From Bog-159 sp963707465 (lineage in GTDB: Bacteria > Acidobacteriota > Terriglobia > Bryobacterales > Bryobacteraceae), in the NCBI GenBank assembly GCA_963707465.1, contig CAVPQK010000003.1, forward strand, positions 1-64,000: a stretch of DNA of 64,000 bases. The letters run 5' to 3'. Positions 19,478 through 28,268 of the stretch are shown piece by piece. The translations under genes were made by a program, and so were the position numbers. The notes beneath the pieces are model-generated. The model ran no database searches and was not told where the DNA came from. It saw only the letters and a program-made list of their open reading frames with translations. The stretch's first letter is position 1. The number at the start of each line of letters is the position of its first letter.

Positions 19478-22095
19478 TGCACGGGCTGGTTGCCGCGCTG
19501 TTGCTCCTTTTTCCGGCTGCGTTCCGCCGGAAATTCGGCGCCGAAATGCTCGCCACTTTCGACCGGCGGTGGCAGGAGCAGCCCGGCTGGCGTCCGGCCA
19601 CACGCACCGTGCTTGATTTGGTATTGGCCGCCGTGCAGGTACGATTCTCTACCCATGCACCCCCCGTTCCACACCCTAAAGGAGACAAAACCATGACCGT
19701 TCTGCTTCAGGATCTTCGGTTCGCCGTCCGCACTCTGATGCGCAGCCGAGGGTTCACCGCGGTCGCGCTGCTCACGCTGGCGCTGGGAATCGGCGTGAAC
19801 ACTGCCATGTTCAGCGCCGCCCACGCGGTGCTCTGGCGATCGTTTCCGTATCCGCATCCCGACCGCCTGGTGATGGTGGGAGAAGTGGACGCGCAGGATT
19901 CTCACAACTACTGGGGCGCATCATGGCCGAACCTTGTCGACTGGCGGGACCGCGCGACCTCGTTCGAGCGTCTGGCCGGCGTCATGTGGGTCCAGCATAT
20001 TCTGCGCGAAGTCCCTAATCCGGTCCGCATCTCCGGCGCGGCGGTCTCTTCTGACTTCTTCCAGGTAATGGGTGTGGCCCCGCTCATGGGGCGTTTCTTC
20101 GGCCAGCAGGAGGACCGTCAGGGAGGGCCGGCCGTGATCGTGCTCAGCCATCGCATGTGGACGGAGTTGCTCGGTGGCGATCCCGCTGTCCTGGGCCGCT
20201 CCCTCCATTTCGGACGAACTTCCTTCACGGTCATCGGCGTGATGCCAGCCGGCTTCGAATATCGCCGCGCCGAGTTCTGGACGCCCCTTCAGCAAGAGCT
20301 GGACCCCGCCAGCATGACCCATCGGAATATCTGGGTGCTCGATCCCGTGGGGCGCCTGCGCCCCGGAATATCACCTGCCGCCGCAGCCCGGGAAGTGGAG
20401 GCCATCGCCGCTCAGATCCGGCTGGATCATCCGGAGACCAGGCGTGGGCTGGTGGTCCGCTCCGTGCCGCTGCCCGACGCACTAAGCCACGACCTTCGCC
20501 CCGCGCTGCTCGTATTACTGGGCGCCGTAGTTTTCCTGCTTCTGATCGCCTGCGGGAATATAGCCGGCCTGATGCTGGTGCGCGGAACCGCCCGCGCCAG
20601 AGAGATGGCCATCCGCCGGGCGCTGGGAGTAGGATACGCCAGGCTGCTGCGTCAACTGCTGACGGAGAGTGCCGTGCTCGCCGGCGCCGGCGGTATAGCA
20701 GGAATCGGGCTGGCGATTCTGGCCACCCGATCGCTCCGGTTTCTGACCCGCGATCCGCGCTTGCAGAGTGTGCCCATCGATGGTTCGGTGCTGGCTTTTG
20801 CCGGGGCCATTACATTGGCGACAACCATTCTCTTCGGGATCGTGCCGGCCATCGGTGCGGCGCGTGCCGGCGCAGCCGAAGCGCTTCGCGGCGGACACCG
20901 CGCGAGTGGCTCCCGGAAACACGCCTTGGCGCAGCAGACCATGGTCGTGGCAGAGGTTGCCCTTTGCCTGGTATTGTTGGCCGGAGCGGGCCTGCTGATC
21001 CGGAGCTTTCACCGCTTGTTCGAAGTGAACCCGGGCTTCCGCACCGAACGGCTGGTGACCCTGCGTCTCGGTCTGCCCCTCAACTACGATTCGGATGCGT
21101 CGGTGAATGCGTTCTACCGGCAGGTGCGGGACCGCCTGTCCGTTCTGCCCGGCGTCAGTGCCACCACCCTCGCCAGCCAGCTGCCGATCACCGGAGGCGA
21201 GGGAAATGGCGACATTGCCATTGAAGGCCGTCCGTCCGCCGAAGGTGAACTGGGCGCCAGCACATTCCGCAATGTGATGCCGAACTATTTCGACGTGATG
21301 GGCATCCCTCTGCTGCGGGGCCGTGTGCTGGAGGACCGCGATGAAAATTCCAACCTCCATCCAGTGCTCATCAACCAGGGGTTTGCACAGCGTTTTTGGC
21401 CCGGCGCCGATCCCATCGGCAAACGCTTCAAGGTGGGCCCGCGCGATAGGGCGTCGTGGCAGACCATCGTCGGGGTAGTCGGCGATGTGCGCCAGATCGG
21501 ACTTGATTCGTCAGCTCCCTTTTCGACCTATCAACTATTGGCATCCGGTCCGCAGTCGCGAGTTGAGCTGGCTGTGCGCGCGTCGGGCGATGCGGGCAGC
21601 GTCCTGGCTGGCATTCAGGGAGCGTTGCGCAAACTCGATCCCGCACTGCTGATCGACAATGCCAAAACGATGTCGGCGCGGATTGACGAGACCGTCGCGC
21701 CACGGCGCCTAAACCTCCTTTTGTTCGAGCTCTTCGCCGGCCTGGCGCTGCTGCTCGCTGCGGTGGGGCTGTATGGTGTGGTGGCGTACTCCGCGGGCCA
21801 ACGTTCCCACGAATTCGGAATTCGGATGGCCCTCGGCGCGCAAGGTGGCGACGTGCTGCGGCTGGTGATAGGCCAGGGATTGAAGCTGGCACTGGTGGGT
21901 ACGGCGATCGGAATGACGGCGACGTTATACGTCACGCGTTTGATGACCGGCCTGCTGTTCGGGGTCGAACCGACCGATCCGCCAACACTCTTAGCGGTTG
22001 CGGCCCTGCTGATTGCGGTCGCGCTCCTGGCATGCTGGATTCCGGCTTATCGCGCCACGCGTATTGCGCCTGTGGAGGCCCTTCGGATCGAATGA
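19477..22095 (+). CDS. ADOP family (MacB/FtsX-like) ABC transporter permease
   Basis: An 872-residue protein of the 'acidobacterial duplicated orphan permease' type. Residues 1-60 form the short N-terminal region often seen in this group (FPAAFRRKFGAEM). A transmembrane helix follows (FTAVALLTLALGIGVNTAMF), then a large periplasmic MacB-like domain (SSDFFQVMGVAPLMGRFF), a FtsX core of three helices near 350-460 (LLVLLGAVVFLLLIACGNIA), a second periplasmic domain and a second three-helix FtsX core at the end (AGLALLLAAVGLYGVVAY). The family lacks its own ATPase; its partner is unknown. It ends APVEALRIE, matching the usual P-x-x-A-L-R tail. It is coupled to the PadR gene upstream. Transport substrate cannot be told. 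Confidence 0.93.
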   Translation: MHGLVAALLLLFPAAFRRKFGAEMLATFDRRWQEQPGWRPATRTVLDLVLAAVQVRFSTHAPPVPHPKGDKTMTVLLQDLRFAVRTLMRSRGFTAVALLTLALGIGVNTAMFSAAHAVLWRSFPYPHPDRLVMVGEVDAQDSHNYWGASWPNLVDWRDRATSFERLAGVMWVQHILREVPNPVRISGAAVSSDFFQVMGVAPLMGRFFGQQEDRQGGPAVIVLSHRMWTELLGGDPAVLGRSLHFGRTSFTVIGVMPAGFEYRRAEFWTPLQQELDPASMTHRNIWVLDPVGRLRPGISPAAAAREVEAIAAQIRLDHPETRRGLVVRSVPLPDALSHDLRPALLVLLGAVVFLLLIACGNIAGLMLVRGTARAREMAIRRALGVGYARLLRQLLTESAVLAGAGGIAGIGLAILATRSLRFLTRDPRLQSVPIDGSVLAFAGAITLATTILFGIVPAIGAARAGAAEALRGGHRASGSRKHALAQQTMVVAEVALCLVLLAGAGLLIRSFHRLFEVNPGFRTERLVTLRLGLPLNYDSDASVNAFYRQVRDRLSVLPGVSATTLASQLPITGGEGNGDIAIEGRPSAEGELGASTFRNVMPNYFDVMGIPLLRGRVLEDRDENSNLHPVLINQGFAQRFWPGADPIGKRFKVGPRDRASWQTIVGVVGDVRQIGLDSSAPFSTYQLLASGPQSRVELAVRASGDAGSVLAGIQGALRKLDPALLIDNAKTMSARIDETVAPRRLNLLLFELFAGLALLLAAVGLYGVVAYSAGQRSHEFGIRMALGAQGGDVLRLVIGQGLKLALVGTAIGMTATLYVTRLMTGLLFGVEPTDPPTLLAVAALLIAVALLACWIPAYRATRIAPVEALRIE

Positions 22096-22104
22096 AGCCT
22101 GCAA

Positions 22105-22866
22105 CTACTCCCAGCGAAACACCTTCGCGGAGAGCGCCGTGCACACCGCAAATATGACCACGAGAGCAGCGACGTCGCCCATGTGTGCCGACCACGCCTC
22201 CCCTTTCCAGATCCCCTCGAGCAGCGATACCGCGTAGGTCAGCGGCAGCAGTCGCGCCACGGCTTGCAGCGCGGGCGGCAGCGAACTGAGCGGCACGAAC
22301 AGCCCGCACAGGGCCAACATCGGATACAGGATAGCGGCGCCGATCGGCTGCGCGAAACGCGCCGTAGGCACGATGCTCGCGATCAGAAAACCGATGGACA
22401 AGATGCTCCACGTGCTGATCAGCAGCGCCATCGCAAAGCCGAAAATCGGAACGCCAACATGGATCGGGTAATAGCGCTTGCCTGCCAGTACCATCAAGGC
22501 CATGGTGACCAACGTGAGTGCCAGCTTGACCAGCACATGAGCGGTGAGGATCGTCTGTGGGCGCAGCGGCGTGGCCCGGAGCCGTCTGAGGATGCCGCCC
22601 TCACGATAAATCGAGATGACCGTAACTAGCGACAACACGCCACTGATTGCGATCAAAACGGACACGAGCACCGGCAGTCCGACGCGTAGGAAACCGGCCG
22701 TGGCGATTGCGCTTGGTAAGTGTCCGCCACCCAACAGCCGGCCCACCACCAGGAACACCAGGACGGGAAGGATGATCGAGCCGAACGCCCCGAGCGGTTC
22801 GCGCAGGAAGATCTTGATCTCCAGCCAGGTTAGTTTCCAAAGTCCGCGGAACAGCGTTCGTCTCAT
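22105..22866 (-). CDS. ABC-2 type transporter permease
   Basis: A 253-residue membrane protein with six hydrophobic segments: FGSIILPVLVFLVVGRLLGG, LPVLVSVLIAISGVLSLVTV, a pair near 110-165, AQPIGAAILYPMLALCGLFV and a C-terminal helix. The ABC-2 pattern is seen in YREGGILRRLRATPLRP, in the cytoplasmic loop after helix two, and in GLFVPLSSLPPALQAVARLL, ahead of the last helices. It follows its ATPase gene by 27 bp and forms an exporter with it, as in drug or polyketide exporters of the DrrA/DrrB kind. The cargo is unknown. It converges with the ADOP gene, with only 9 bp between stops. Confidence 0.92.
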   Translation of the reverse strand: MRRTLFRGLWKLTWLEIKIFLREPLGAFGSIILPVLVFLVVGRLLGGGHLPSAIATAGFLRVGLPVLVSVLIAISGVLSLVTVISIYREGGILRRLRATPLRPQTILTAHVLVKLALTLVTMALMVLAGKRYYPIHVGVPIFGFAMALLISTWSILSIGFLIASIVPTARFAQPIGAAILYPMLALCGLFVPLSSLPPALQAVARLLPLTYAVSLLEGIWKGEAWSAHMGDVAALVVIFAVCTALSAKVFRWE

Positions 22867-22893
22867 CGTTGTCTCAGATTGGGCTCCGCTCTC

Positions 22894-23814
22894 CTAATCG
22901 CGAATCGAATGGCCGGTCAGCTTCAGAAAAACATCTTCCAAGCTGGGCAGCACCGTACGAAAATCGGTGACTCTTATGCGATTCTCGGACAGGCATTGGA
23001 TCACCTCAGTCACGAAGTCGTCGCCCAGCCCCTGAATCGTGAACCTTGAGTCCCGTCGCGTGACGGTCTCGACCAAGGGGATCGTGCGCAGCCGATCCTC
23101 GGCGATCGTGCTGTCGGTGGCCAGCACGACCGTTTGCGTGGGGCAGTGCCGCCGCACCAATTCCGCGGGGCTGCCGATGTCAATAATCTTGCCCTGCTCG
23201 ATGATCGCCACCCGATCGCACAACCGCTCCGCCTCCTCCATCAGATGCGTGGTCATGAAGACCGTCTTCCCGCGGTCGCGGATGCCGCGCACCAGTTCCC
23301 AGATCGCCCGCCGCGACTGCGGGTCAAGCCCGGTGGTCAGCTCATCCAGAAACACGACCTCCGGATCGTTGATCAGCGCCAGGGCGATGAACAGCCGCTG
23401 CTTCTGCCCGCCGGAAAGCGTCATGAACCAGGCGCTCCGTTTGTTGGCGAGCCCGAGTTGTTCCAGAAGCCGGTCGCCGTCCACCGCCTTGGTGTACAGC
23501 GATGCCCACAGATCCACCGCCTCCCAAACCTTGATTCTCTTCTGGAGTTGCGCCTGTTGGAGTTGCACGCCAATCCGGTTCTGCAACTGATACACGTCGC
23601 GGAACGGATCCAGTCCCAGGATCGAAATGGCGCCGCGGTCCGGCCGGCGCACTCCTTCCACGCACTCCATAGTGGTGGTCTTTCCGGCGCCGTTTGGTCC
23701 GATCAGGCCGAAGATTTCACCTTCGTTGACTTCAAACGAAATGTCGGAAACGGCCAGCGTCGCCCCGTAGCTCTTGCGGATGGCGCGCACTTGGATGACT
23801 TGACTGCTGGCCAT
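22894..23814 (-). CDS. ABC transporter ATP-binding protein (DrrA-like)
   Basis: A 306-residue ATPase with Walker A GPNGAGKTTT (about residue 38), signature LSGGQKQRLFIALAL, Walker B VVFLDELTTGLDPQ and a switch His in MTTHLMEEAERLCDR. The family C-terminal extension for drug or lipid exporters follows (about 215-306). It is the first gene of the pair with the ABC-2 permease and powers export. Its ATG sits directly behind a long inverted repeat whose right arm, on the transcribed strand, overlaps the ribosome-binding region, so translation may be controlled by that hairpin. Confidence 0.95.
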   Translation of the reverse strand: MASSQVIQVRAIRKSYGATLAVSDISFEVNEGEIFGLIGPNGAGKTTTMECVEGVRRPDRGAISILGLDPFRDVYQLQNRIGVQLQQAQLQKRIKVWEAVDLWASLYTKAVDGDRLLEQLGLANKRSAWFMTLSGGQKQRLFIALALINDPEVVFLDELTTGLDPQSRRAIWELVRGIRDRGKTVFMTTHLMEEAERLCDRVAIIEQGKIIDIGSPAELVRRHCPTQTVVLATDSTIAEDRLRTIPLVETVTRRDSRFTIQGLGDDFVTEVIQCLSENRIRVTDFRTVLPSLEDVFLKLTGHSIRD

Positions 23815-23815
23815 T

Positions 23816-23874
23816 TTTCACCAGGTGTCAGCGATCCCGTGTTTCCGCAGCTTGCTGTGGGAAACCTGGTGAAA
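23816..23874 (-). promoter_or_regulatory. two-stem hairpin over the ABC ATPase ribosome site
   Basis: Outer arms TTTCACCAGGT (23816-23826) and ACCTGGTGAAA (23864-23874) are perfectly complementary. Within them GTTTCCGCAGC and GCTGTGGGAAAC form a second stem with a two-base loop, leaving a 14-base bulge on one side. On the minus-strand transcript the 3' arm ends two bases before the ATG at 23814 and contains its likely Shine-Dalgarno GGTGAAA, so folding would hide the start. It could equally be a dispersed palindromic repeat that happens to lie here. Confidence 0.55.
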
Positions 23875-23931
23875 GGGGCCAGCTAAAATCAAGCATCCAA
23901 ATTAATTCTAGCCGTTTTGATAGCGCCCGCG

Positions 23932-24462
23932 TCAGAACTGATAATCGACTGGTTTGATGCCCTTCATCCTCAAGTACACAATGCATTGCCCGCGATGATG
24001 CGCCGTGTGATCGACTGCCAGCAGATACAATTCCATCCCGCTCATCTTGCCGCCGCCCGCCGGAGAGTCGAAGGTCTGGTGCATGCGGTCGTGGTCCAGC
24101 TTCTCTAGCCCCGCGATGACGAAATCATACGAGGTATTCAGCAGCTTCAGGACGTTGGCCTTATCGAACTCCGTTGGCTTGGGGATTGGGTCTTTCTGAC
24201 CTGTAAGCGTGGCGAAGAAGTACGTGTTGGCGCCGGCAATATGGGCCATTTGCTGGCCGAAGCTCATTTCGTCCGGATTTGGCTTGAATGAGTAGTCCGC
24301 GGCGGGCATCTGCTCCGCCAGCGCAATCACATATTTCTTTGAAGTCTTCCAGTGATCCGTGAATTGAGATGGAAGTCCCCCCTCCAGCGCCAGGGCCGGA
24401 GCCACGAGCGCTGTGCCGGCGACGAGAACCGTTGTGAATCGAAGTATCTTAGACGTGACCAT
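23932..24462 (-). CDS. exported DinB-like family protein
   Basis: The start at 24462 is set by GGGAGG six bases upstream. The 176-residue product has a signal peptide (KILRFTTVLVAGTALVAPAL) and then a DinB four-helix bundle. The metal-site histidines are visible in FGQQMAHIAGAN and in LLAVDHTAHHRGQCIVYL, the usual H-x(n)-H-x3-H arrangement of the DinB/YfiT superfamily. Most DinB-like proteins are cytoplasmic thiol-dependent enzymes, so the export signal is notable, though common in acidobacteria. Substrate unknown. It lies between the ABC exporter and an ADOP gene and probably has its own promoter. Confidence 0.85.
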   Translation of the reverse strand: MVTSKILRFTTVLVAGTALVAPALALEGGLPSQFTDHWKTSKKYVIALAEQMPAADYSFKPNPDEMSFGQQMAHIAGANTYFFATLTGQKDPIPKPTEFDKANVLKLLNTSYDFVIAGLEKLDHDRMHQTFDSPAGGGKMSGMELYLLAVDHTAHHRGQCIVYLRMKGIKPVDYQF

Positions 24463-24660
24463 TCTAACCTCCCTACTGTTTACAATACGTGATTCGGGCC
24501 CGCTCGTTAGCAGGATCCGCGGCGTTCGATACGCGCCGAACACGCAAGCGGACCTACGCCGGCATTTGGTGCCGCATCCCGTATTGCTGGTGGGAAATGC
24601 GCGGCACGCGCAGACGCACGCCGGGCACATTCGAAAGATTCGCGCGACGATTGATGGCCG

Positions 24661-27111
24661 CTATCCGTATCGGAGCGCGATCGTCGGGTCCACGGCCGCA
24701 GCGCGGCGGGCAGGCAGGTAGCTCGCCAGAAGGGCCACAGCGGACAGGCCTGCGGCGACGGCTATTGAGACCGTGAGGTCGGTAGCACGCACCTCAAAGA
24801 GCAGGCTGGCCAGCAGGCGAGCCAGGGCTAAAGATGCAAGAAACCCTGTTGCCAGGCCCATGCCGGTCAGCGTGGCGCCATCCCGCAGCACCATCAGCAG
24901 CACATCGCTCCGGGCAGCCCCTAATGCCATGCGGATGCCTATCTCTTTTGTGCGCATAGTCACGGAATAGGCGATGACGCCATAAATGCCTATGGCCGCC
25001 AAAGACAAAGCTAGCGCGCCAAACAGCGCAATCAGCGTCAGAGTGAACCGGCGCTGCGCCAGGGAAGACGCCAGGTAATCCTCCATCGGCTGAACCCGAA
25101 ACACCGGCTGGGTCGAATCCACCGCCAGAAACGCGGCGCGCAAAGCGTGCTCCATGAGGCGCGGCTGAAGCGCTGTACGCGCCACCAGCGAATAGCTGAA
25201 AGACACATCCTGTGACTGCACGATGTAGGCGGCTATGCGGGGCCGGAGGTCCAGGCCGTCCTGATGAACATCGCCGACCACACCCACGATGGTCGCCCAA
25301 GGCTGATTGTCGTCGCGGCCACCCAACTGGATCTGTTTGCCAATAGCGCTCTCACCTGGAAACTCCTGGCGCGCGCAGGTCTCGCTGACGATGGCCACCT
25401 TGAGCGAGGTGGGTCCGTCCGCCGCGGTGAAGAGGCGTCCGCGCCGCAGGGGAATCCGCATGACGCGAAAGTAGTCCGGCGATACCGAGTAGGTGTCGGC
25501 GCTGGGCACGTCCGATGGAATCCGCGGGCGGCGGTCGCGAATGTGGAATCCCCGGCGGTCGAAGGAACTCAAGGGGAGTTGGCTGGTCACGGCAACGCTC
25601 TCGATTCCAGGTGTCGCACGAAGGCGCTGCATCACCTGGTCATAATAGCCAAGCTCGGCTTGTGGCTTCTGATACTGAGCGCCATATACGTATGTACCGG
25701 CCGTCAACACATGGTGCGCATCGTAGCCGGGATCGACGTCCAACAGGCGGACGAAGCTTTTTCCCAGCAGGCCGGCGCCGGCCACGAGGACGAATGCCAG
25801 AGCGATTTCACCGGCCGCCAGGAGGTCGCGCAAGCCGCGTGACCCACGGTTGCCCGTGGTAGCCTTACTCAGATCCTTGAGCGCGTCATTCAGGTCCACC
25901 CGCGATGCGCGCAGCGCGGGCATCAAACCGACGAGCAAGCCTGTCAGCAGACTGGCGCCCATGCCGAACAGCAACACGCTGGTGTCCATGCCAACCTCGC
26001 GGATGCGGGGGATCTCCCGCGGTCCGATCGCGGTCAGGGCAGGCGTCAACCACCAGGCCAGAAGCACGCCCGCGAGGCCCCCGGCCAGTGCCAGCACCAG
26101 GCTCTCCGCGAGGAGTTGCCGAACGATGCGTCCTCTAGCCGCGCCCAGCGCGGATCGTAGCGCGAGTTCCTTGGCGCGGCCCAGGGCGCGGGCCAGGATC
26201 AGGTTGGCGACGTTGGCGCAGGCGATCAGAAGCACGAAGCTCACCGCCCCAAGGAGCAGCCAAAGCGCCGTACTCACGCGGCCCACGAGGTAATCGTGTA
26301 GCGGCTCCATCGCCACCGTGGCATTCGGCGGGTAAGAAGCTGGGTACTGCCGCACCAGGTCGGACATGATGCTCCGCAGTTCCGCACGCGCCTGGCTCAT
26401 CTCCACGCCTGACTTCAGCCGTGCAATGAGATGCAGGTGCTGGCAGTCGCGGCAGGCGTAGGGCAGCGACAGATCGTAACCGAGTGGCATGAACATCTGC
26501 GGCGCGCCCTGGTCCCCCGGGATTTCGAGAGGACGAAAACTGGCCGGCAGTACGCCAACCACGGTAAAGGAGGTTTCGCTCAAACGGATAGCGCGGCCAA
26601 TGACTTGCGAATCGCCCCCGAACCAGGTCCTCCATAAACCATCACTCAGAATGACTTCGTGGCGGCGATCCGGACGGTCCTCTTCTGGCAAGAAAGTCCG
26701 GCCCAGTTGCATGCGAATGCCGAGCGTGTCGAAGAAATCGTAGCTGACCCGCATGCCGTGTAAGAGTTCGGGCGCACCTCGCTCGACAATGGCACCGTCG
26801 GCATCGCGATAGAGCGACATGCTTTCGAAAGTGTGACTCAGACGGCGCCAATCATAGGCGGTCGCGTAGCCGATGGTTTCCGGGCGTTTCTCGCCAGAAT
26901 CGGCTTCGCCGAGGGCCACTAACCGTTCGGGCTGCCGATAGGGCAGTTGGTTGAGCAATACCGCCTTGACCACGCTAAAGATGGCCGTGTTCGCGCCGAT
27001 GCCGAGAGCTAAGGTGATTACGGCCGCTGCGCTGAAGCCGGGCATCTTGCGTAAGGTGCGCAAGGCATAACGGGAATCGCCCAGAAGAGTGAGCATTTGG
27101 CTGGTCCACAT
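24661..27111 (-). CDS. ADOP family (MacB/FtsX-like) ABC transporter permease
   Basis: A second acidobacterial duplicated orphan permease, about 816 residues from the preferred ATG at 27111 (MWTSQMLTLLGDSRYALRTL). A further ATG at 27096 is also possible, and the 88 codons before 27111 look non-coding. Order of parts: helix FSAAAVITLALGIGANTAIF, MacB-type periplasmic domain (VSYDFFDTLGIRMQLGRTF), FtsX core with LLLGAVSFVLLIACANVANL, second periplasmic domain (VSPDYFRVMRIPLRRGRLF), final FtsX core and a typical tail AVDPTIALRYG. It lacks the N-terminal region present in the other ADOP gene. No PadR gene is adjacent; the nearest regulator is the divergent Crp/Fnr gene. Substrate unknown. Confidence 0.93.
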   Translation of the reverse strand: MWTSQMLTLLGDSRYALRTLRKMPGFSAAAVITLALGIGANTAIFSVVKAVLLNQLPYRQPERLVALGEADSGEKRPETIGYATAYDWRRLSHTFESMSLYRDADGAIVERGAPELLHGMRVSYDFFDTLGIRMQLGRTFLPEEDRPDRRHEVILSDGLWRTWFGGDSQVIGRAIRLSETSFTVVGVLPASFRPLEIPGDQGAPQMFMPLGYDLSLPYACRDCQHLHLIARLKSGVEMSQARAELRSIMSDLVRQYPASYPPNATVAMEPLHDYLVGRVSTALWLLLGAVSFVLLIACANVANLILARALGRAKELALRSALGAARGRIVRQLLAESLVLALAGGLAGVLLAWWLTPALTAIGPREIPRIREVGMDTSVLLFGMGASLLTGLLVGLMPALRASRVDLNDALKDLSKATTGNRGSRGLRDLLAAGEIALAFVLVAGAGLLGKSFVRLLDVDPGYDAHHVLTAGTYVYGAQYQKPQAELGYYDQVMQRLRATPGIESVAVTSQLPLSSFDRRGFHIRDRRPRIPSDVPSADTYSVSPDYFRVMRIPLRRGRLFTAADGPTSLKVAIVSETCARQEFPGESAIGKQIQLGGRDDNQPWATIVGVVGDVHQDGLDLRPRIAAYIVQSQDVSFSYSLVARTALQPRLMEHALRAAFLAVDSTQPVFRVQPMEDYLASSLAQRRFTLTLIALFGALALSLAAIGIYGVIAYSVTMRTKEIGIRMALGAARSDVLLMVLRDGATLTGMGLATGFLASLALARLLASLLFEVRATDLTVSIAVAAGLSAVALLASYLPARRAAAVDPTIALRYG

Positions 27112-27433
27112 TGCAAGCTGGCGTCCATTTCGAGAGATTGGCAAGTGACTGAAACTACAGGCTACCTCGGGGATAGTAAGGAACGCGCCTGTTCGTTTTT
27201 GGGACGCGGCCGTGTGGCCTGGGAAAACGCGCCGAGATTCCGGTATCGGCAAGTTTTGGCGTGGCGAAGTGCAGAATCTGCACTGCGCTCCGGGCCAAAA
27301 GCTCGGGCGCGCGCCCCGGCCACCCAGTAGGGCCGCGTCCATTGCGCTGTAAGCAGGCCTCGCGATTTGGCCCAAAATCTGCCTAGCCAGGATCGGCCTC
27401 GAAGGACCACGATTCTGAGATTCAGGAGGACCT
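27112..27433. other. divergent intergenic region, ADOP / Crp-Fnr
   Basis: 322 bp between divergently transcribed genes, so it should hold two promoters. I see no clear Crp/Fnr palindrome (no TTGAT-N4-ATCAA) and no convincing -35/-10 pair. A GGAGGA run just before 27434 serves the regulator's start. Otherwise nothing is recognisable. Confidence 0.6.
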
Positions 27434-28186
27434 ATGGCAAGCAGTCAGCCGGTACTTGCAAATCCTATCGAGTTAGAGGATCCGTTAGCCCATCTGCCGT
27501 GTTCCAGCATTGTGGGATATAAGAAGGGCCATCGGATTTATCATCAGGACCAGACGTCCACCTGCCTGTACCTGGTGATCGACGGCAGAGTGAAGGTCGC
27601 CCGCTCGGCAAACGATGGCCGCGAGACCATCGTAGACATTTATCAGGCCGACGATTTCTTCGGCGAACTCGCCTTGCTTGGCCTGCCGCGCATGCCGGAA
27701 CAGGCGACCGCCATGGAAGATACCAAGCTGATGGCTTGGAGCGCCGCGGATATCAACAGGATCGCCGAGACGCGGCCGCGGCTGGCGATTGCGTTGTTAC
27801 AGATCGTAGTGCAACGCTCCCTGGACTACGGACACCGCATCGAAAGCCTTGCGGTCGACAGCGTCGAACGCCGGTTGGCCCGCACACTGATCCGTCTGGC
27901 GAAAAAAATGGGCGCGCCGGAATCCGACGGTGCGTACCGCATGCCGCCCTTTACGCAAGAGTTGCTGGCTCAATACGTAGGCACATCCCGCGAACTCGTC
28001 ACCCATTATATGAGTGCATTCCGCAGACAAGGCTATGTGCGGTATTCGCGAGAGGCGATTGTCCTGTCCCGCGACGCGTTCGAAGAGTGGTTCGACCGGA
28101 ACGGCGCGCACATCGTCAAGGCGAGATCGGCGCCGCACGCTGTGGGAGAGCATGCCACGGAGACAGCCGCTCTGAAACGCGCATGA
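27434..28186 (+). CDS. Crp/Fnr family transcriptional regulator
   Basis: A 250-residue regulator. Residues 15-130 form a cyclic-nucleotide-binding-like beta-roll (SIVGYKKGHRIYHQDQTSTC, LVIDGRVKVARS, DDFFGELALLG). A dimerisation helix follows, then a Crp-type winged helix at about 170-225 with the recognition helix FTQELLAQYVGTSRELVTHY. There is no N-terminal Cys cluster, so an FNR iron-sulfur site is unlikely; the effector may be a nucleotide, or there may be none. GGAGGA lies close before the ATG. It is single-gene and followed by a strong hairpin. Confidence 0.93.
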   Translation: MASSQPVLANPIELEDPLAHLPCSSIVGYKKGHRIYHQDQTSTCLYLVIDGRVKVARSANDGRETIVDIYQADDFFGELALLGLPRMPEQATAMEDTKLMAWSAADINRIAETRPRLAIALLQIVVQRSLDYGHRIESLAVDSVERRLARTLIRLAKKMGAPESDGAYRMPPFTQELLAQYVGTSRELVTHYMSAFRRQGYVRYSREAIVLSRDAFEEWFDRNGAHIVKARSAPHAVGEHATETAALKRA

Positions 28187-28214
28187 GGACGCGACACGCG
28201 GCTTCCCGGCACCG

Positions 28215-28247
28215 CAGTCACGTGCCCTAATTTGGGGCACGTGACTG
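28215..28247. terminator. long hairpin between convergent genes
   Basis: CAGTCACGTGCCC and GGGCACGTGACTG are perfect 13-base arms around a seven-base loop. The hairpin lies 28 bp after the Crp/Fnr stop and 21 bp before the stop of the convergent gene, so it can end transcription from both sides. There is no obvious T-run, so it may act Rho-independently only in part. Confidence 0.65.
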
Positions 28248-28268
28248 AATTAGTGATGCCCGCCGTTT

